From the NCBI GenBank assembly GCA_003175935.1, contig PSRI01000128.1, forward strand, positions 1 to 64,000: 64,000 nt of DNA, read 5' to 3'. Made by a program: the position numbers and the translations under genes. The notes under the pieces are model-generated. The model saw only the letters and a program-made list of their open reading frames with translations, searched no databases and was not told the origin of the DNA. Source of the stretch: Bacteroidota bacterium. Its GTDB lineage: Bacteria > Bacteroidota > Bacteroidia > Chitinophagales > Chitinophagaceae. The stretch's first letter is position 1. Each line of letters begins with the position of its first letter. Positions 1 to 7,989 of this stretch are shown in pieces.

Positions 1-291
1 TTCTCATGCCCGGGTGTACACAAATTGTAAGCATACATCATCACAAATCACTCCCACACCCCGGGTGTCGACACCTAAAAACTGCATTTGGTTTCCATTT
101 TAAAAAAATATTCTCCCGGGTGTCGACACAAATTGTAAGCATACATCCAGGGTAAATCAATCCCACCCCCGGTATCGACACCTAAAAACTCCAATTGGTC
201 TCCATTTAAAAAAAATGTTCTCCCGGGGTGTCGACACAAATTGTAAATGCACGTCCAGGGTATTCCCCGGGTGTCGACACAATAAAAATTG
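1..291. repeat. Palindrome array, unit type A (about 107 bp)
   Basis: About 2.7 tandem copies of a unit of roughly 107 bp start near 12, 118 and 225; the array probably continues left of the window. Each unit holds two palindromes about 50 bp apart. One is followed by AAATTGTAAGCATACATC, the other by CTAAAAACT and an A-rich stretch. Palindromes of the GGTGTCGACACC family lie near 64, 119, 171, 227 and 270, with a GGTGTACAC form at 13. A C-rich flank (CCCGGG or CCCCGG) sits on the left of most of them. The short minus ORF 75-305 is only a translation of these repeats. The copies are not identical, which indicates ageing or selection on the cores only. Confidence 0.85.
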
Positions 292-720
292 AATATAGTG
301 AACACCAGTTAAGTGTAAATTTTGAGCGTCGACACCGCAGCATTGGGTAAAATGTTTATTATGGTGTAGACCACTTTAATTCTAATGGTGTCGACACCGT
401 GGGATTTTAGGAAATTGAAAGTGGTTGAAATGTTGGCAGGTGTACACCATTTTGTTTTGAATGGCGTCGACACCGCGGGATTTTGGGAAATTTAAAAGTA
501 GTTGAAATGTCATCAGATGTATTGCAATTTGTTTTGAATGGTGTCGACACCGGGGATTATAGCAAATAAAAGCTGGTTTAAATATTGGCAGGTGTACACC
601 ATTTTGTTTTGAATGGCGTCGACTCCCGGGAACCTCAGTTGAAATTTTTTGTGGTGTAAACCATTGCGAATTAAATGGGCGTCGACACCGTGGGAGTAAT
701 GAAATGTAATTTGGTTTTAT
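292..720. repeat. Palindrome array, unit type B (about 76 bp)
   Basis: Four to five copies of a unit of about 76 bp start near 363, 439, 516, 591 and 653. Each has a 10-bp palindrome GGTGTACACC (variants GGTGTAGACC, GGTGTAAACC and a decayed GATGTATTGC), then about 14 bp such as ATTTTGTTTTGAAT, then a 12-bp GGCGTCGACACC or GGTGTCGACACC. The 12-bp forms begin near 325, 387, 463, 540, 615 and 678. The G-rich flank lies on the right (CACCGCGGGATTTT), the mirror image of type A, so the two halves appear to face each other with a switch near 291-325. The minus ORF 382-750 is a repeat translation and not a gene. Confidence 0.85.
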
Positions 721-766
721 ACCCGAAATTTTTCCGAAAAATACTCCCAACCACCGGGATTTCTCA

Positions 767-798
767 TTTGCATCCCTTTTTTCCCAAACGTATTTTTG
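767..798 (+). promoter_or_regulatory. Bacteroidota-type promoter of the RAYT-like gene
   Basis: TTTG at 767-770, 20 bp, then TATTTTTG at 791-798 fits the known Bacteroidota primary-sigma pattern (TTTG, 19-21 bp, TAnnTTTG). It sits 33 bp before the ATG at 831 and just after the last repeat. The expected transcription start is near 805. Confidence 0.5.
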
Positions 799-830
799 TT
801 TAAATATTTTTTCACGCTAACCTAACCCCT

Positions 831-1391
831 ATGCAATCTATTTTCAATGTCGAATTCCTTTCGGCACAAATACAAAATCAAAAACCCCTATTTGTCAACG
901 ATAAAATAAAAATCGAAATCGTTGAATCCCTTCACTGGCTAGTGCGACAACAACGATGCACCATCTACGGATTTTCAATACTTCCCAGCGAGCTAAACCT
1001 CATTTGGGAAATAAATCCGGATGTCCGAAGAACCGATTGCCAGGGATCACTTTTCAAATTCACCGGACATATGTTTAAAAAATACCTCGAAAAAAATGAA
1101 CCCGAAACCCTGGCAAATTATCTGGTAGAAAGGAAAGACCGAAAATATCATTTCTGGAATGGAAATCCACTCATCCAGGAATGCTGGAATCCGAAATTTT
1201 TAGAAAATAAACTTTACAGAATACATCAACTTCCCTGCTACCCTAAATGGAATCTGGCGAAAGTGCCCGAAGAATATCATTGGTCTTCTGCTGCATTCTA
1301 CAAATTAAACGATCACTCATTCCCTTGGCTTACTTCTTACAAACTAATACCAATTCATTCCCCTTCATCTTTCGCTCCTCACAATGCTTAG
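831..1391 (+). CDS. RAYT-like (REP-associated Y1 transposase family) protein, catalytic residues lost
   Basis: This 186-residue protein follows the layout of the Bacteroidota Y1-transposase/RAYT family: a YGF-x-I-x-P strand near residue 47, then FKFTGHMFKKYL, then the DRKYHFWNGNPL block, and finally PEEYHWSSAAFY near the C-terminus. In active relatives the first block reads roughly MPNHIHLIW and a later block LEYIHNNP. Here the first reads LPSELNLIW, so both HUH histidines are replaced (E and N), and the second reads LYRIHQLP, so the usual tyrosine position holds R with a Y one residue earlier. Length is close to normal and there is no frameshift, so the frame has been kept. It lies directly downstream of a palindrome array, as true RAYTs lie beside REP elements. 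A DNA-binding rather than DNA-cutting role is an inference. Confidence 0.8.
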   Translation: MQSIFNVEFLSAQIQNQKPLFVNDKIKIEIVESLHWLVRQQRCTIYGFSILPSELNLIWEINPDVRRTDCQGSLFKFTGHMFKKYLEKNEPETLANYLVERKDRKYHFWNGNPLIQECWNPKFLENKLYRIHQLPCYPKWNLAKVPEEYHWSSAAFYKLNDHSFPWLTSYKLIPIHSPSSFAPHNA

Positions 1392-1439
1392 TTTGATCCA
1401 TACCCATTCAATAATATTTCCTCAACCAAAGTCTTCATT

Positions 1440-2606
1440 TCATATCAACCTCTTAATATTTCCAAGATCTCCATCAATCACCACTACACCGGGCTGCTTT
1501 CCTTTATCTAAACTTCCCAATTGCTCCTCAAGTCCCAAAGCTCTTGCACCATTCATAGTGCACCATCTCAAGACATTTGCAATATTCAGTTCAGGATAAA
1601 ATTTTCGTAATGTGCGTATCTCGTTTACTAAATCCAATTGATGATTGGAAGCCAGGCTATCAGTACCAAGAACAATATTGCAGTTATTCCTTTCAAACAT
1701 TCTTACGTCGGGAATTGTACCATTGATATATTGATTTGCATTCGGACAAAAACACCAATACATATTCCCGAAATCGACAGCCTGATATTTTTTGGAAAAA
1801 TCAATATCATCCTGACTACTCGCAATATTATGCACCATCATCATCGACCTTTTACCAGAAAAATGTGGAAGAAAACTTTGCAGACTGCTTACGCCAGTTG
1901 GAATAAACGAGCTCATATCGGAGCCCAACTCTTCATACAACCTTAAAAAACTTCCACTCTTTGATTGGAGAAATTCATTTTCATCTTCAGTCTCCTGGTT
2001 ATGAATAGAAACATAATCAGCACCAAGATCATTGATTAGGTCCATTAATTTGCCAGACACAGAATAAGGAGCATGCGGGACAATATCCACCAGCGCACTA
2101 TTTCCCAACTCGCTCCTGAATATTTCCGCAACCTTTATGGCATTCGAAAGTCTGCTTTCTGCAACAGATTCCGGAAATCCTGCCGCTTCAATAAAATTTC
2201 TGTAAATAATTTCAGACCTACTTTTTTGTCTCACCGTATCACTTCCATTGCAAATATCCCCTACTGCAACTATTCCACTCCGCAACATTTCATTATCAGC
2301 AGTTTCAATAGCCTGCAGCCTAAGTTCTTCGTCAAAATTTCTTCGCTTAATCACGCCCAAAAGAAAATCAATCATTCCTGTTTTTTCGGGAATCACGCCC
2401 TTCAAATAGGACAATTCCAAATGACAATGAGCATTCACCAGGCCCGGACTTATTATCCCATTAAAATTTCTTATATCATCTCCGGCCTCATTATCATTTA
2501 CTATTGCTTCAATTTCACCATTGGTTTTACAAATAAGCACTTTATCGCCATTCAACATTGTAATGCCGGTAAAAATTTTATCAGCCTTATATTTATGATA
2601 AGCCAT
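1440..2606 (-). CDS. Amidohydrolase family protein (deaminase-like)
   Basis: The 388-residue protein belongs to the metal-dependent amidohydrolase superfamily (COG0402-like: chlorohydrolase, cytosine or aminofutalosine deaminase relatives). Visible metal ligands are H60-x-H62 in NAHCHLELS, H202 in SIHNQETEDE and D316 in GTDSLASN. VPHAPYS around H178 and a C-terminal GKQPGVVVID strand are also typical. No signal peptide is seen, so it is probably cytoplasmic. The NAHCHLELS form resembles aminodeoxyfutalosine deaminases of the futalosine menaquinone pathway, but no other pathway gene is nearby, so the substrate is left open. It converges on the RAYT-like gene and diverges from prfA. Confidence 0.8.
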   Translation of the reverse strand: MAYHKYKADKIFTGITMLNGDKVLICKTNGEIEAIVNDNEAGDDIRNFNGIISPGLVNAHCHLELSYLKGVIPEKTGMIDFLLGVIKRRNFDEELRLQAIETADNEMLRSGIVAVGDICNGSDTVRQKSRSEIIYRNFIEAAGFPESVAESRLSNAIKVAEIFRSELGNSALVDIVPHAPYSVSGKLMDLINDLGADYVSIHNQETEDENEFLQSKSGSFLRLYEELGSDMSSFIPTGVSSLQSFLPHFSGKRSMMMVHNIASSQDDIDFSKKYQAVDFGNMYWCFCPNANQYINGTIPDVRMFERNNCNIVLGTDSLASNHQLDLVNEIRTLRKFYPELNIANVLRWCTMNGARALGLEEQLGSLDKGKQPGVVVIDGDLGNIKRLI

Positions 2607-2623
2607 GAAAGGTGTGAATGAAT

Positions 2624-2631
2624 TAACTTTG
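2624..2631 (+). promoter_or_regulatory. Candidate -7 element for prfA
   Basis: TAACTTTG matches TAnnTTTG exactly and lies 56 bp before the prfA ATG, in the short gap shared with the divergent amidohydrolase. No clear TTG is seen at the -33 position, so support is partial. Confidence 0.35.
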
Positions 2632-2687
2632 CGAACTTATTTGCTTTTTCCGGCAGAAAACTGCCATCTTAAAAGTAATTTAAAACT

Positions 2688-3752
2688 ATGTTAGATAAAC
2701 TTGATGCGATCAGGGCCAGATTTGAAGAATTGGGAGTAGCGCTCACTAACCCTGAAATAGTGAGTGATAATAGGAAATTTGGACAACTAAGTAAAGAATA
2801 TCGTAACCTGGAAAAAATTGTAAAAGCCCAGGATACTTACAAAGATGTTTTAGACAATATTGAATTCAATCGGGAGGTACTCAATGGGGATGATGCTGAA
2901 ATGAGGGATCTGGCCAAACAAGAGCTGCCGTTGCTGGAAGAAAGAAAAGAAAAGCTTGAATCTGATATTAGGCAAATGCTGATTCCGAAAGATCCCCAGG
3001 ACGACAAAAATGCCATAATCGAAATACGTGCGGGCACGGGGGGCGATGAAGCCTCTTTATTTGCCGGCGATTTGCTCAGAATGTATATAAGGTACTGTGA
3101 AAAAAGAGGGTGGAAAACCGCTATTCTCAGCGAAAGCGAAGGCACAGTTGGTGGATACAAAGAAGTTCAACTAGAAGTAACCGGTGATGAGGTTTATGGA
3201 ACTCTCAAATTTGAAAGTGGAGTCCATCGAGTCCAAAGAGTACCTGATACTGAAACAAGCGGTAGAGTCCATACAAGTGCGGCAACTGTGGCGGTAATGC
3301 CTGAAGCTGAAGAGGTAGATTTTGAACTGAGGGAAAGTGATGTGAAAATGGAGACAGCCCGAAGTGGAGGTGCTGGTGGACAAAACGTAAATAAAGTTGA
3401 AACAAAAGTGATGCTGACCCACTTGCCTACAGGAACCGTCGTTGTTTGTCAAACAGAACGATCTCAATTGGGGAATCGTGAAAAGGCAATGCAAATGTTG
3501 AGGACCAGACTGTATGAAGAGCAGGTTCGTAAACAGGAAGAAGAAATCGCAAGAAGAAGAAAAAGTTTAGTGAGTACGGGTGATCGCTCAGCCAAAATCA
3601 GAACATACAACTTTCCTCAGGGCCGCGTCACCGACCATCGCATCGGCCTGACAGTATATAACCTGGACGAAGTCATAAATGGAAATATTCAACCATTCAT
3701 CGACGCGCTTCAATTTGCAGAAAATGCGGAAAAACTTACACAGACTGCCTGA
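2688..3752 (+). CDS. prfA: Peptide chain release factor 1
   Basis: RF1 ends translation at UAA and UAG in the ribosomal A site. The 354-residue length is normal. The stop-codon reading tripeptide PxT is present as P186-D-T188 within [11 protein letters not shown], which separates RF1 from RF2 (SPF). The peptidyl-tRNA hydrolysis motif GGQ is at residues 230-232 in [14 protein letters not shown]. The N-terminal helical domain and the C-terminal [11 protein letters not shown] stretch are intact. It stands alone between the divergent amidohydrolase and a 269-bp gap, so it is probably monocistronic. Confidence 0.97.
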   Translation: MLDKLDAIRARFEELGVALTNPEIVSDNRKFGQLSKEYRNLEKIVKAQDTYKDVLDNIEFNREVLNGDDAEMRDLAKQELPLLEERKEKLESDIRQMLIPKDPQDDKNAIIEIRAGTGGDEASLFAGDLLRMYIRYCEKRGWKTAILSESEGTVGGYKEVQLEVTGDEVYGTLKFESGVHRVQRVPDTETSGRVHTSAATVAVMPEAEEVDFELRESDVKMETARSGGAGGQNVNKVETKVMLTHLPTGTVVVCQTERSQLGNREKAMQMLRTRLYEEQVRKQEEEIARRRKSLVSTGDRSAKIRTYNFPQGRVTDHRIGLTVYNLDEVINGNIQPFIDALQFAENAEKLTQTA

Positions 3753-4021
3753 TAAGAGTATCCACTAATCAATCAATTATAGTTTGTATTAGAGAATAAA
3801 ATTGTAAATTAGTAGAGCTCTATCTCTATTTGCCCACCTGCAATTTTCCTAATTCCTAAACGTATTTTTAAGGTTATTTTATTCCAGCTATCTGGTTTAA
3901 TCTATACCCCTTTGAAAATCTTGGAAAATGTGAAGTTTTTCATTTAAGAGGCTATTTTTTTATTTGCCTTGATGAAAAAAATGATTGACTCATAATTTGC
4001 CACCACGAAAACGACAGAACG
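3753..4021. other. Intergenic gap after prfA
   Basis: This AT-rich stretch holds no ORF of note, no convincing terminator hairpin and no clear TAnnTTTG promoter. It presumably carries the promoter of the following membrane protein gene. Confidence 0.4.
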
Positions 4022-4918
4022 ATGGAGCCTAAAAAAGGGATTAGCTTCTTTAAAAAGTCAAGGGTATTTGTAAAAAGCATTTGGAACAATTTATTCATCC
4101 TCACTTTCCTCATTGGATTTCTGATTTCTTCTTTGATTTTTATTCATATGGAATCAACTTATGAATCAGACCTGTTTCAAAATGTAGTTCAGAAAATTTA
4201 TCACGAAGGAAATGGTAAGATGTCAGCAGACAGTTTTCTCGTGCATGCGGTCCACATGACAAAGCGATTGATGATTGATCGTGAAATTATTTTTAAGAAT
4301 GCAGAGTTCAACGATATTAAAGGAGGCTTTCTCAAGCCAGCAACAGTTGATCTGGCAACAGCATATGGTTCTTGCGGAAGTTATTCAAATGTGCTTGCAA
4401 GAATTTTGGTACGGGATGGAAAAGAGGTGCGATTTGCGCAAATGAAAGTGAATGGAGTTTATGGTGGACATATTCTGATTGAAGCGAAAGGCGATAATGG
4501 ATGGGTCGTGTTGGATCCTATTTATGATTTATATTTTGTTAGTCCGGATAAACATCTCGCATCTTTTGAAGAGGTCGCCTCGAATTGGAATTTTTACCAA
4601 AATCAGGTGCCAGCTGATTACAATTTGAATTATAACTACAGTGGTGTTAGATATACGAACTGGAACAAAATTCCAATAGCACTACCCCTCGTTAAGAAAA
4701 TAATTTCTCTGTTTGTTGGACCAAAAAATGCCGATCAGATATCATTGAGGTCCTATTTCCTCAAAACTTACGAAACAATCTTTCAGGTTGGCTTGATATT
4801 CCTGATATTGATTTCCGCCCATACTTTTGAAGTTTTTCGCCGACAAAGAAGATTTAATTTATCGGCCATTAATCGGGACTCCGACATTTCATTGCTCGAT
4901 CAAAGAATTCCCGCCTGA
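4022..4918 (+). CDS. Membrane-anchored transglutaminase-like protein
   Basis: The 298-residue protein has a transmembrane segment near residues 24-42, a soluble domain, and a second hydrophobic segment near 254-268 followed by a basic tail. The soluble part shows a transglutaminase/papain-like triad layout: C118 in YGSCGSYSN, H150 in YGGHILIE and D165 in VVLDPIYDLYF. Proteins with this fold act as proteases, amidases or crosslinkers; the reaction here is unknown. With two membrane segments, the domain would face the periplasm if the termini are cytoplasmic. It sits just before the polysaccharide locus and might belong to it, but a 78-bp gap and a different gene type leave this open. Confidence 0.6.
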   Translation: MEPKKGISFFKKSRVFVKSIWNNLFILTFLIGFLISSLIFIHMESTYESDLFQNVVQKIYHEGNGKMSADSFLVHAVHMTKRLMIDREIIFKNAEFNDIKGGFLKPATVDLATAYGSCGSYSNVLARILVRDGKEVRFAQMKVNGVYGGHILIEAKGDNGWVVLDPIYDLYFVSPDKHLASFEEVASNWNFYQNQVPADYNLNYNYSGVRYTNWNKIPIALPLVKKIISLFVGPKNADQISLRSYFLKTYETIFQVGLIFLILISAHTFEVFRRQRRFNLSAINRDSDISLLDQRIPA

Positions 4919-4996
4919 TTTATTTTAAAAAATAGAGCCATTCAAATGAGATGGACTTAACCCATTTCTCCCTTATTTTGCAGCCAAATACATATT

Positions 4997-6049
4997 ATGC
5001 GAATCTTGGTAACAGGAGCCGCCGGCTTTATTGGTTTTCATCTGGTCAATTATTTGATTCAAAGAGGCGATGAGGTTACCGGTATGGATAGTATAAATGA
5101 TTACTACGATCAAAATCTGAAATTCAGTCGATTGGCACAGGCAGGAATTCAGAAAGATAGCATCGCATATAATACTCTCGTAAAGAGTAAGACTTATCAG
5201 AACTATGGTTTTATCAATCTTCAACTGGAAGATGCGGAAAATCTGAACAAACTTTTTTCAGCTTTGCAGTTTGACAGAGTATGTAATCTGGCAGCCCAGG
5301 CTGGTGTAAGATATAGTCTCACTAATCCGCAAGCATATATCAACAGCAATATCATTGGCTTTAGTAACGTACTGGAATGCTGCAGGCACCACGAGATTAG
5401 CCACCTTGCATATGCAAGTAGTTCAAGTGTATACGGACTGAACAGTAAAACACCTTTTTCGACTTCAGATAATGTGGACCATCCGGTTTCGCTTTATGCA
5501 GCCAGTAAAAAAAGCAATGAATTAATGGCACATGTTTACAGCCATTTATTTGGGATTCCATCTACAGGTTTGCGCTTTTTCACAGTTTACGGGCCCTGGG
5601 GAAGACCAGATATGGCTTTGTTTTTGTTTACAAAAGCTATCCTTGAAGGAAAGCCCATAGAAGTGTTCAATAGTGGGAATATGGTGAGAGACTTTACTTA
5701 CGTTGACGACATAGTGGAAGGTGTAGTGAGAGTGATTGACAATCCCCCAACGCCCAATAGCAATTGGGACAGTGCAAATCCAAATCCGGCCAATTCATCG
5801 GCGCCGTATAAAGTTTACAATATAGGCAACAACAATCCGGTGAGGCTGATGGATTTCATAGAAGCGATTGAGCAGGAGCTTGGTAAAAAGGCAGAGAAGC
5901 AAATGATGCCCATCCAGCCAGGCGATGTCACAGCAACTTATGCAGATGTAAAAGATTTGGTTGAAAATCTCCATTATAAACCTCAGACTCCTATTAGAGA
6001 CGGTATTCGCAATTTCATAAGCTGGTATCGGAAGTATTACAATGTGTGA
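4997..6049 (+). CDS. UDP-glucuronate 4-epimerase (extended SDR)
   Basis: The 350-residue extended short-chain dehydrogenase has the NAD-binding GAAGFIG near residues 7-13, S142-S143 in YASSSSVYG, and the catalytic Y167-x-x-x-K171 in [11 protein letters not shown]. The block [14 protein letters not shown] near residue 30 is characteristic of the CapI/LspL type that interconverts UDP-GlcA and UDP-GalA. It would supply UDP-GalA to the exopolysaccharide operon that begins about 490 bp downstream. It is separated from that operon by a promoter-bearing gap, so it may be expressed on its own. Confidence 0.85.
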   Translation: MRILVTGAAGFIGFHLVNYLIQRGDEVTGMDSINDYYDQNLKFSRLAQAGIQKDSIAYNTLVKSKTYQNYGFINLQLEDAENLNKLFSALQFDRVCNLAAQAGVRYSLTNPQAYINSNIIGFSNVLECCRHHEISHLAYASSSSVYGLNSKTPFSTSDNVDHPVSLYAASKKSNELMAHVYSHLFGIPSTGLRFFTVYGPWGRPDMALFLFTKAILEGKPIEVFNSGNMVRDFTYVDDIVEGVVRVIDNPPTPNSNWDSANPNPANSSAPYKVYNIGNNNPVRLMDFIEAIEQELGKKAEKQMMPIQPGDVTATYADVKDLVENLHYKPQTPIRDGIRNFISWYRKYYNV

Positions 6050-6117
6050 TTTCGCCTGCATGCCGGCGAATCATGAACCAAAATCTGCCTGAAACTTTCA
6101 TTTGAAGAGAATTCTTT

Positions 6118-6140
6118 TCACAGTTTCGCAATAACTGTGA
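6118..6140. promoter_or_regulatory. Inverted repeat upstream of the operon promoter
   Basis: TCACAGT, nine bases, ACTGTGA form a perfect 7-bp inverted repeat about 40 bp upstream of the promoter candidate. It could be a regulator site, or a weak terminator for the epimerase since no proper T-run follows. The choice cannot be made from sequence alone. Confidence 0.35.
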
Positions 6141-6180
6141 TTATCTCTTCCGATAACGGGTTTCTAACCTCTGTGGCTCA

Positions 6181-6209
6181 TTGTTGAATGGTTTAAAAAT
6201 TTATATTTG
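6181..6209 (+). promoter_or_regulatory. Candidate promoter of the polysaccharide operon
   Basis: TTG at 6181-6183, 18 bp, then TATATTTG at 6202-6209 matches the Bacteroidota promoter pattern. The expected start near 6216 leaves a leader of about 320 nt before the NusG-like gene. No competing TAnnTTTG was noticed between here and 6540. Confidence 0.45.
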
Positions 6210-6215
6210 TCAAAC

Positions 6216-6539
6216 AATTTTCCAGAATCAATGGGGTTTATATAAATCTCTGAAAATGTTTGAGTTCTTAACTTGATTTCTGCGATATGATAGTCCGGAT
6301 GAAAGGTGCTTTTTACGCAGCAATTTCGCCCGAGGTATTCTACAATACATGAATCAGTTATTGCTAATATAAATTGGCTTGCAGGATGATCTCCTATCGC
6401 AGAAATAGGAACGGGAAAATTGTATAAACTATTGAAAAGAAGTCGGTTGCAAACTTATGCTGTGACTGACGTGGCGAAGCTTTGAAGCAATCATACTGCC
6501 ATATGGCCGGGGTTAGTTTTAAACGGTTAATTTTGGATC
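6216..6539 (+). promoter_or_regulatory. Long 5' leader with hairpin ahead of the NusG-like gene
   Basis: If the promoter candidate is right, about 320 untranslated nucleotides precede the first gene. Inside lies TCCTAT, seven bases, ATAGGA at 6392-6410, a perfect 6-bp stem. Specialised NusG paralogues of the UpxY, RfaH and LoaP groups are recruited through elements in such leaders; this hairpin is a candidate, not a demonstrated one. Confidence 0.35.
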
Positions 6540-7043
6540 ATGCACAACGACAAAAGATGGTATGCCCTTTATACAAAGCCCCGCTGGGAGAAGAAAGTAC
6601 ACCAATTCCTGCAGGAAAAAGGTATGGAGAGTTACTGCCCTCTTAATAAAGTCCGAAAAAAATGGAGCGACAGATATAAAGTAGTTAATGAACCCCTGTT
6701 TAAGTCTTATGTGTTTGTAAAATTGAAGGAAAGCGAGCAGTCGGGGGCGAGAATGATTGGTGGGGTTGTGAATTTTGTTTACTGGAATGGAAAGCCTGCA
6801 CATATTCGAGAAGAAGAAATTCTCCTGATAAGAAAATTTTTGAACGAATACGAGTCTTTGGAAGTTGCACCCATCTCATTTTCTGAACAGCAGAAAGTGA
6901 AATTTTCAAGAGGAGTGCTTATGGATGAACAGGGAATAATCACACGGGTTGATAAAAATAAAATCCAGGTAATGCTCACCAGTTTGGGATACAAATTAAT
7001 TGCTACAGTTAACAAACAGGAAGTAATTCCACTTCAGGATTGA
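6540..7043 (+). CDS. NusG-like antitermination factor (UpxY/RfaH-type)
   Basis: The 167-residue protein has an NGN domain starting with WYALYTKPRWEKKV, followed by YCPL, FKSYVFVKL and a C-terminal KOW-like region with VKFSRGVL and IQVMLTSLGYKL. This is the layout of specialised NusG paralogues, which travel with RNA polymerase and stop premature termination in long surface-polysaccharide operons. Being the first gene of a run of about 36 genes covering 39 kb fits this role exactly. The next gene starts 42 bp downstream. Housekeeping nusG would sit in a ribosomal/secE cluster, which is absent here. Confidence 0.85.
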   Translation: MHNDKRWYALYTKPRWEKKVHQFLQEKGMESYCPLNKVRKKWSDRYKVVNEPLFKSYVFVKLKESEQSGARMIGGVVNFVYWNGKPAHIREEEILLIRKFLNEYESLEVAPISFSEQQKVKFSRGVLMDEQGIITRVDKNKIQVMLTSLGYKLIATVNKQEVIPLQD

Positions 7044-7085
7044 TGACTACCATATTCTTCAAAAAACTTTTCTCATAAGCAATTT

Positions 7086-7901
7086 ATGAAAATCATTTTT
7101 CGGCTATTGATTGTTTTTTCCATCGTTGGATTATTCTCATGTAAAACACAAAAACAGGTTCAATACTTACAAGGCAGCATTGATACTACAAAATTTTCTC
7201 AGGTGAAAATTCCTGAGCCCGTAATACAACGGGATGATCTTTTGGGAATAACAGTTTATAGCGATAACCCTGAAGCCACAGCAATTTACAATCAGCAAAT
7301 GGTAACCAGTCCAACGTCTTCAGCGGTATCAACAACGGGATCTTCGGTTGGAGGTTTTATGGGAGCAGCTGCACCTACGATGCCTGGGTATTTGGTTGAT
7401 CAGGATGGTGATATTCATATGCAAAGCCTTGGCGCTTTGCATGTGGAGGGCCTCACTAAATCACAACTTGGAGCATTGTTGAAAGAGAAATTATCTCCGT
7501 TTCTGAAAAATGTATATTTCAATATTCGGTTCCTGAATTTTAAAATAACGGTACTGGGTGAGGTAGGTAAACAGGGAGTATATACGATCCCCGGCGATAG
7601 AGTGAATATCCTCGAAGTTCTGGGAATGGCCGGCGATCTCACTATCTACGGGATGAAAGACAGCGTGATGGTTATCAGGGAAGGAAGCGGAAAAAGAGAA
7701 TTCGGTCGGGTTGATGTAAGCAGTCCTGACCTTTTTGTATCACCCTATTACTATCTAAAGCAAAACGACATTATACTGGTCAAATCAAATCCTAAGAAGC
7801 CCACTGTTTCAGAGCAGGTCACAACTCGTAACCTGGCTATAATAGCTACTATAGCAACAATTATTACGTCAGTGGGCGTATTGATTAGTCTATTTAAGTA
7901 A
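7086..7901 (+). CDS. wza: Polysaccharide export lipoprotein, Wza/BexD family
   Basis: The 271-residue protein begins with a lipoprotein signal ending in GLFSCK (Cys19), followed by a Poly_export domain (QRDDLLGITVYSDNPEA), a DGDIHMQSLGALHVEGLT strand typical of the family and an SLBB-like region (VLGEVGKQGVYTIPGDRVNILEVL is in two parts). A C-terminal hydrophobic helix (residues about 246-268) would cross the outer membrane, as in Wza. It forms the outer-membrane channel for exported polysaccharide and is paired with the Wzc-like kinase immediately downstream (88 bp). Confidence 0.9.
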   Translation: MKIIFRLLIVFSIVGLFSCKTQKQVQYLQGSIDTTKFSQVKIPEPVIQRDDLLGITVYSDNPEATAIYNQQMVTSPTSSAVSTTGSSVGGFMGAAAPTMPGYLVDQDGDIHMQSLGALHVEGLTKSQLGALLKEKLSPFLKNVYFNIRFLNFKITVLGEVGKQGVYTIPGDRVNILEVLGMAGDLTIYGMKDSVMVIREGSGKREFGRVDVSSPDLFVSPYYYLKQNDIILVKSNPKKPTVSEQVTTRNLAIIATIATIITSVGVLISLFK

Positions 7902-7989
7902 ACAGGTAAGAATTTTGTAGAATATTGATAAGGAAGAAGCGTTAACACAAGAGATCAAACCTCAAACACCGTACGGAGCACAACTAGAT

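Larger units (their letters stand above)
6050..6539. other. Gap between epimerase and polysaccharide operon
   Basis: This 490-bp gap contains no credible gene. It holds an inverted repeat, one good promoter candidate and a long leader with a hairpin, described separately. Two-sided long inverted repeats that would mark an invertible promoter, as in Bacteroides capsule loci, were not seen. Confidence 0.6.

Noticed and set aside
1-720. Possible CRISPR array
   Set aside because: The repeated cores are only 10-12 bp, fully palindromic, and the sequences between them are themselves repeated; there are no unique spacers and no cas genes.
75-750. Minus-strand ORFs 75-305 and 382-750
   Set aside because: Their proteins are direct translations of the palindrome units, with no start context or domain.
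2073-2621. Plus-strand ORF of 182 codons opposite the amidohydrolase
   Set aside because: It is the shadow of a clear amidohydrolase with metal ligands on the minus strand and has no recognisable features of its own.
6050-6539. Invertible promoter region as in Bacteroides capsule loci
   Set aside because: Only a 7-bp inverted repeat upstream and a 6-bp hairpin downstream are present; no matching long inverted repeats flank the promoter and no invertase gene is nearby.
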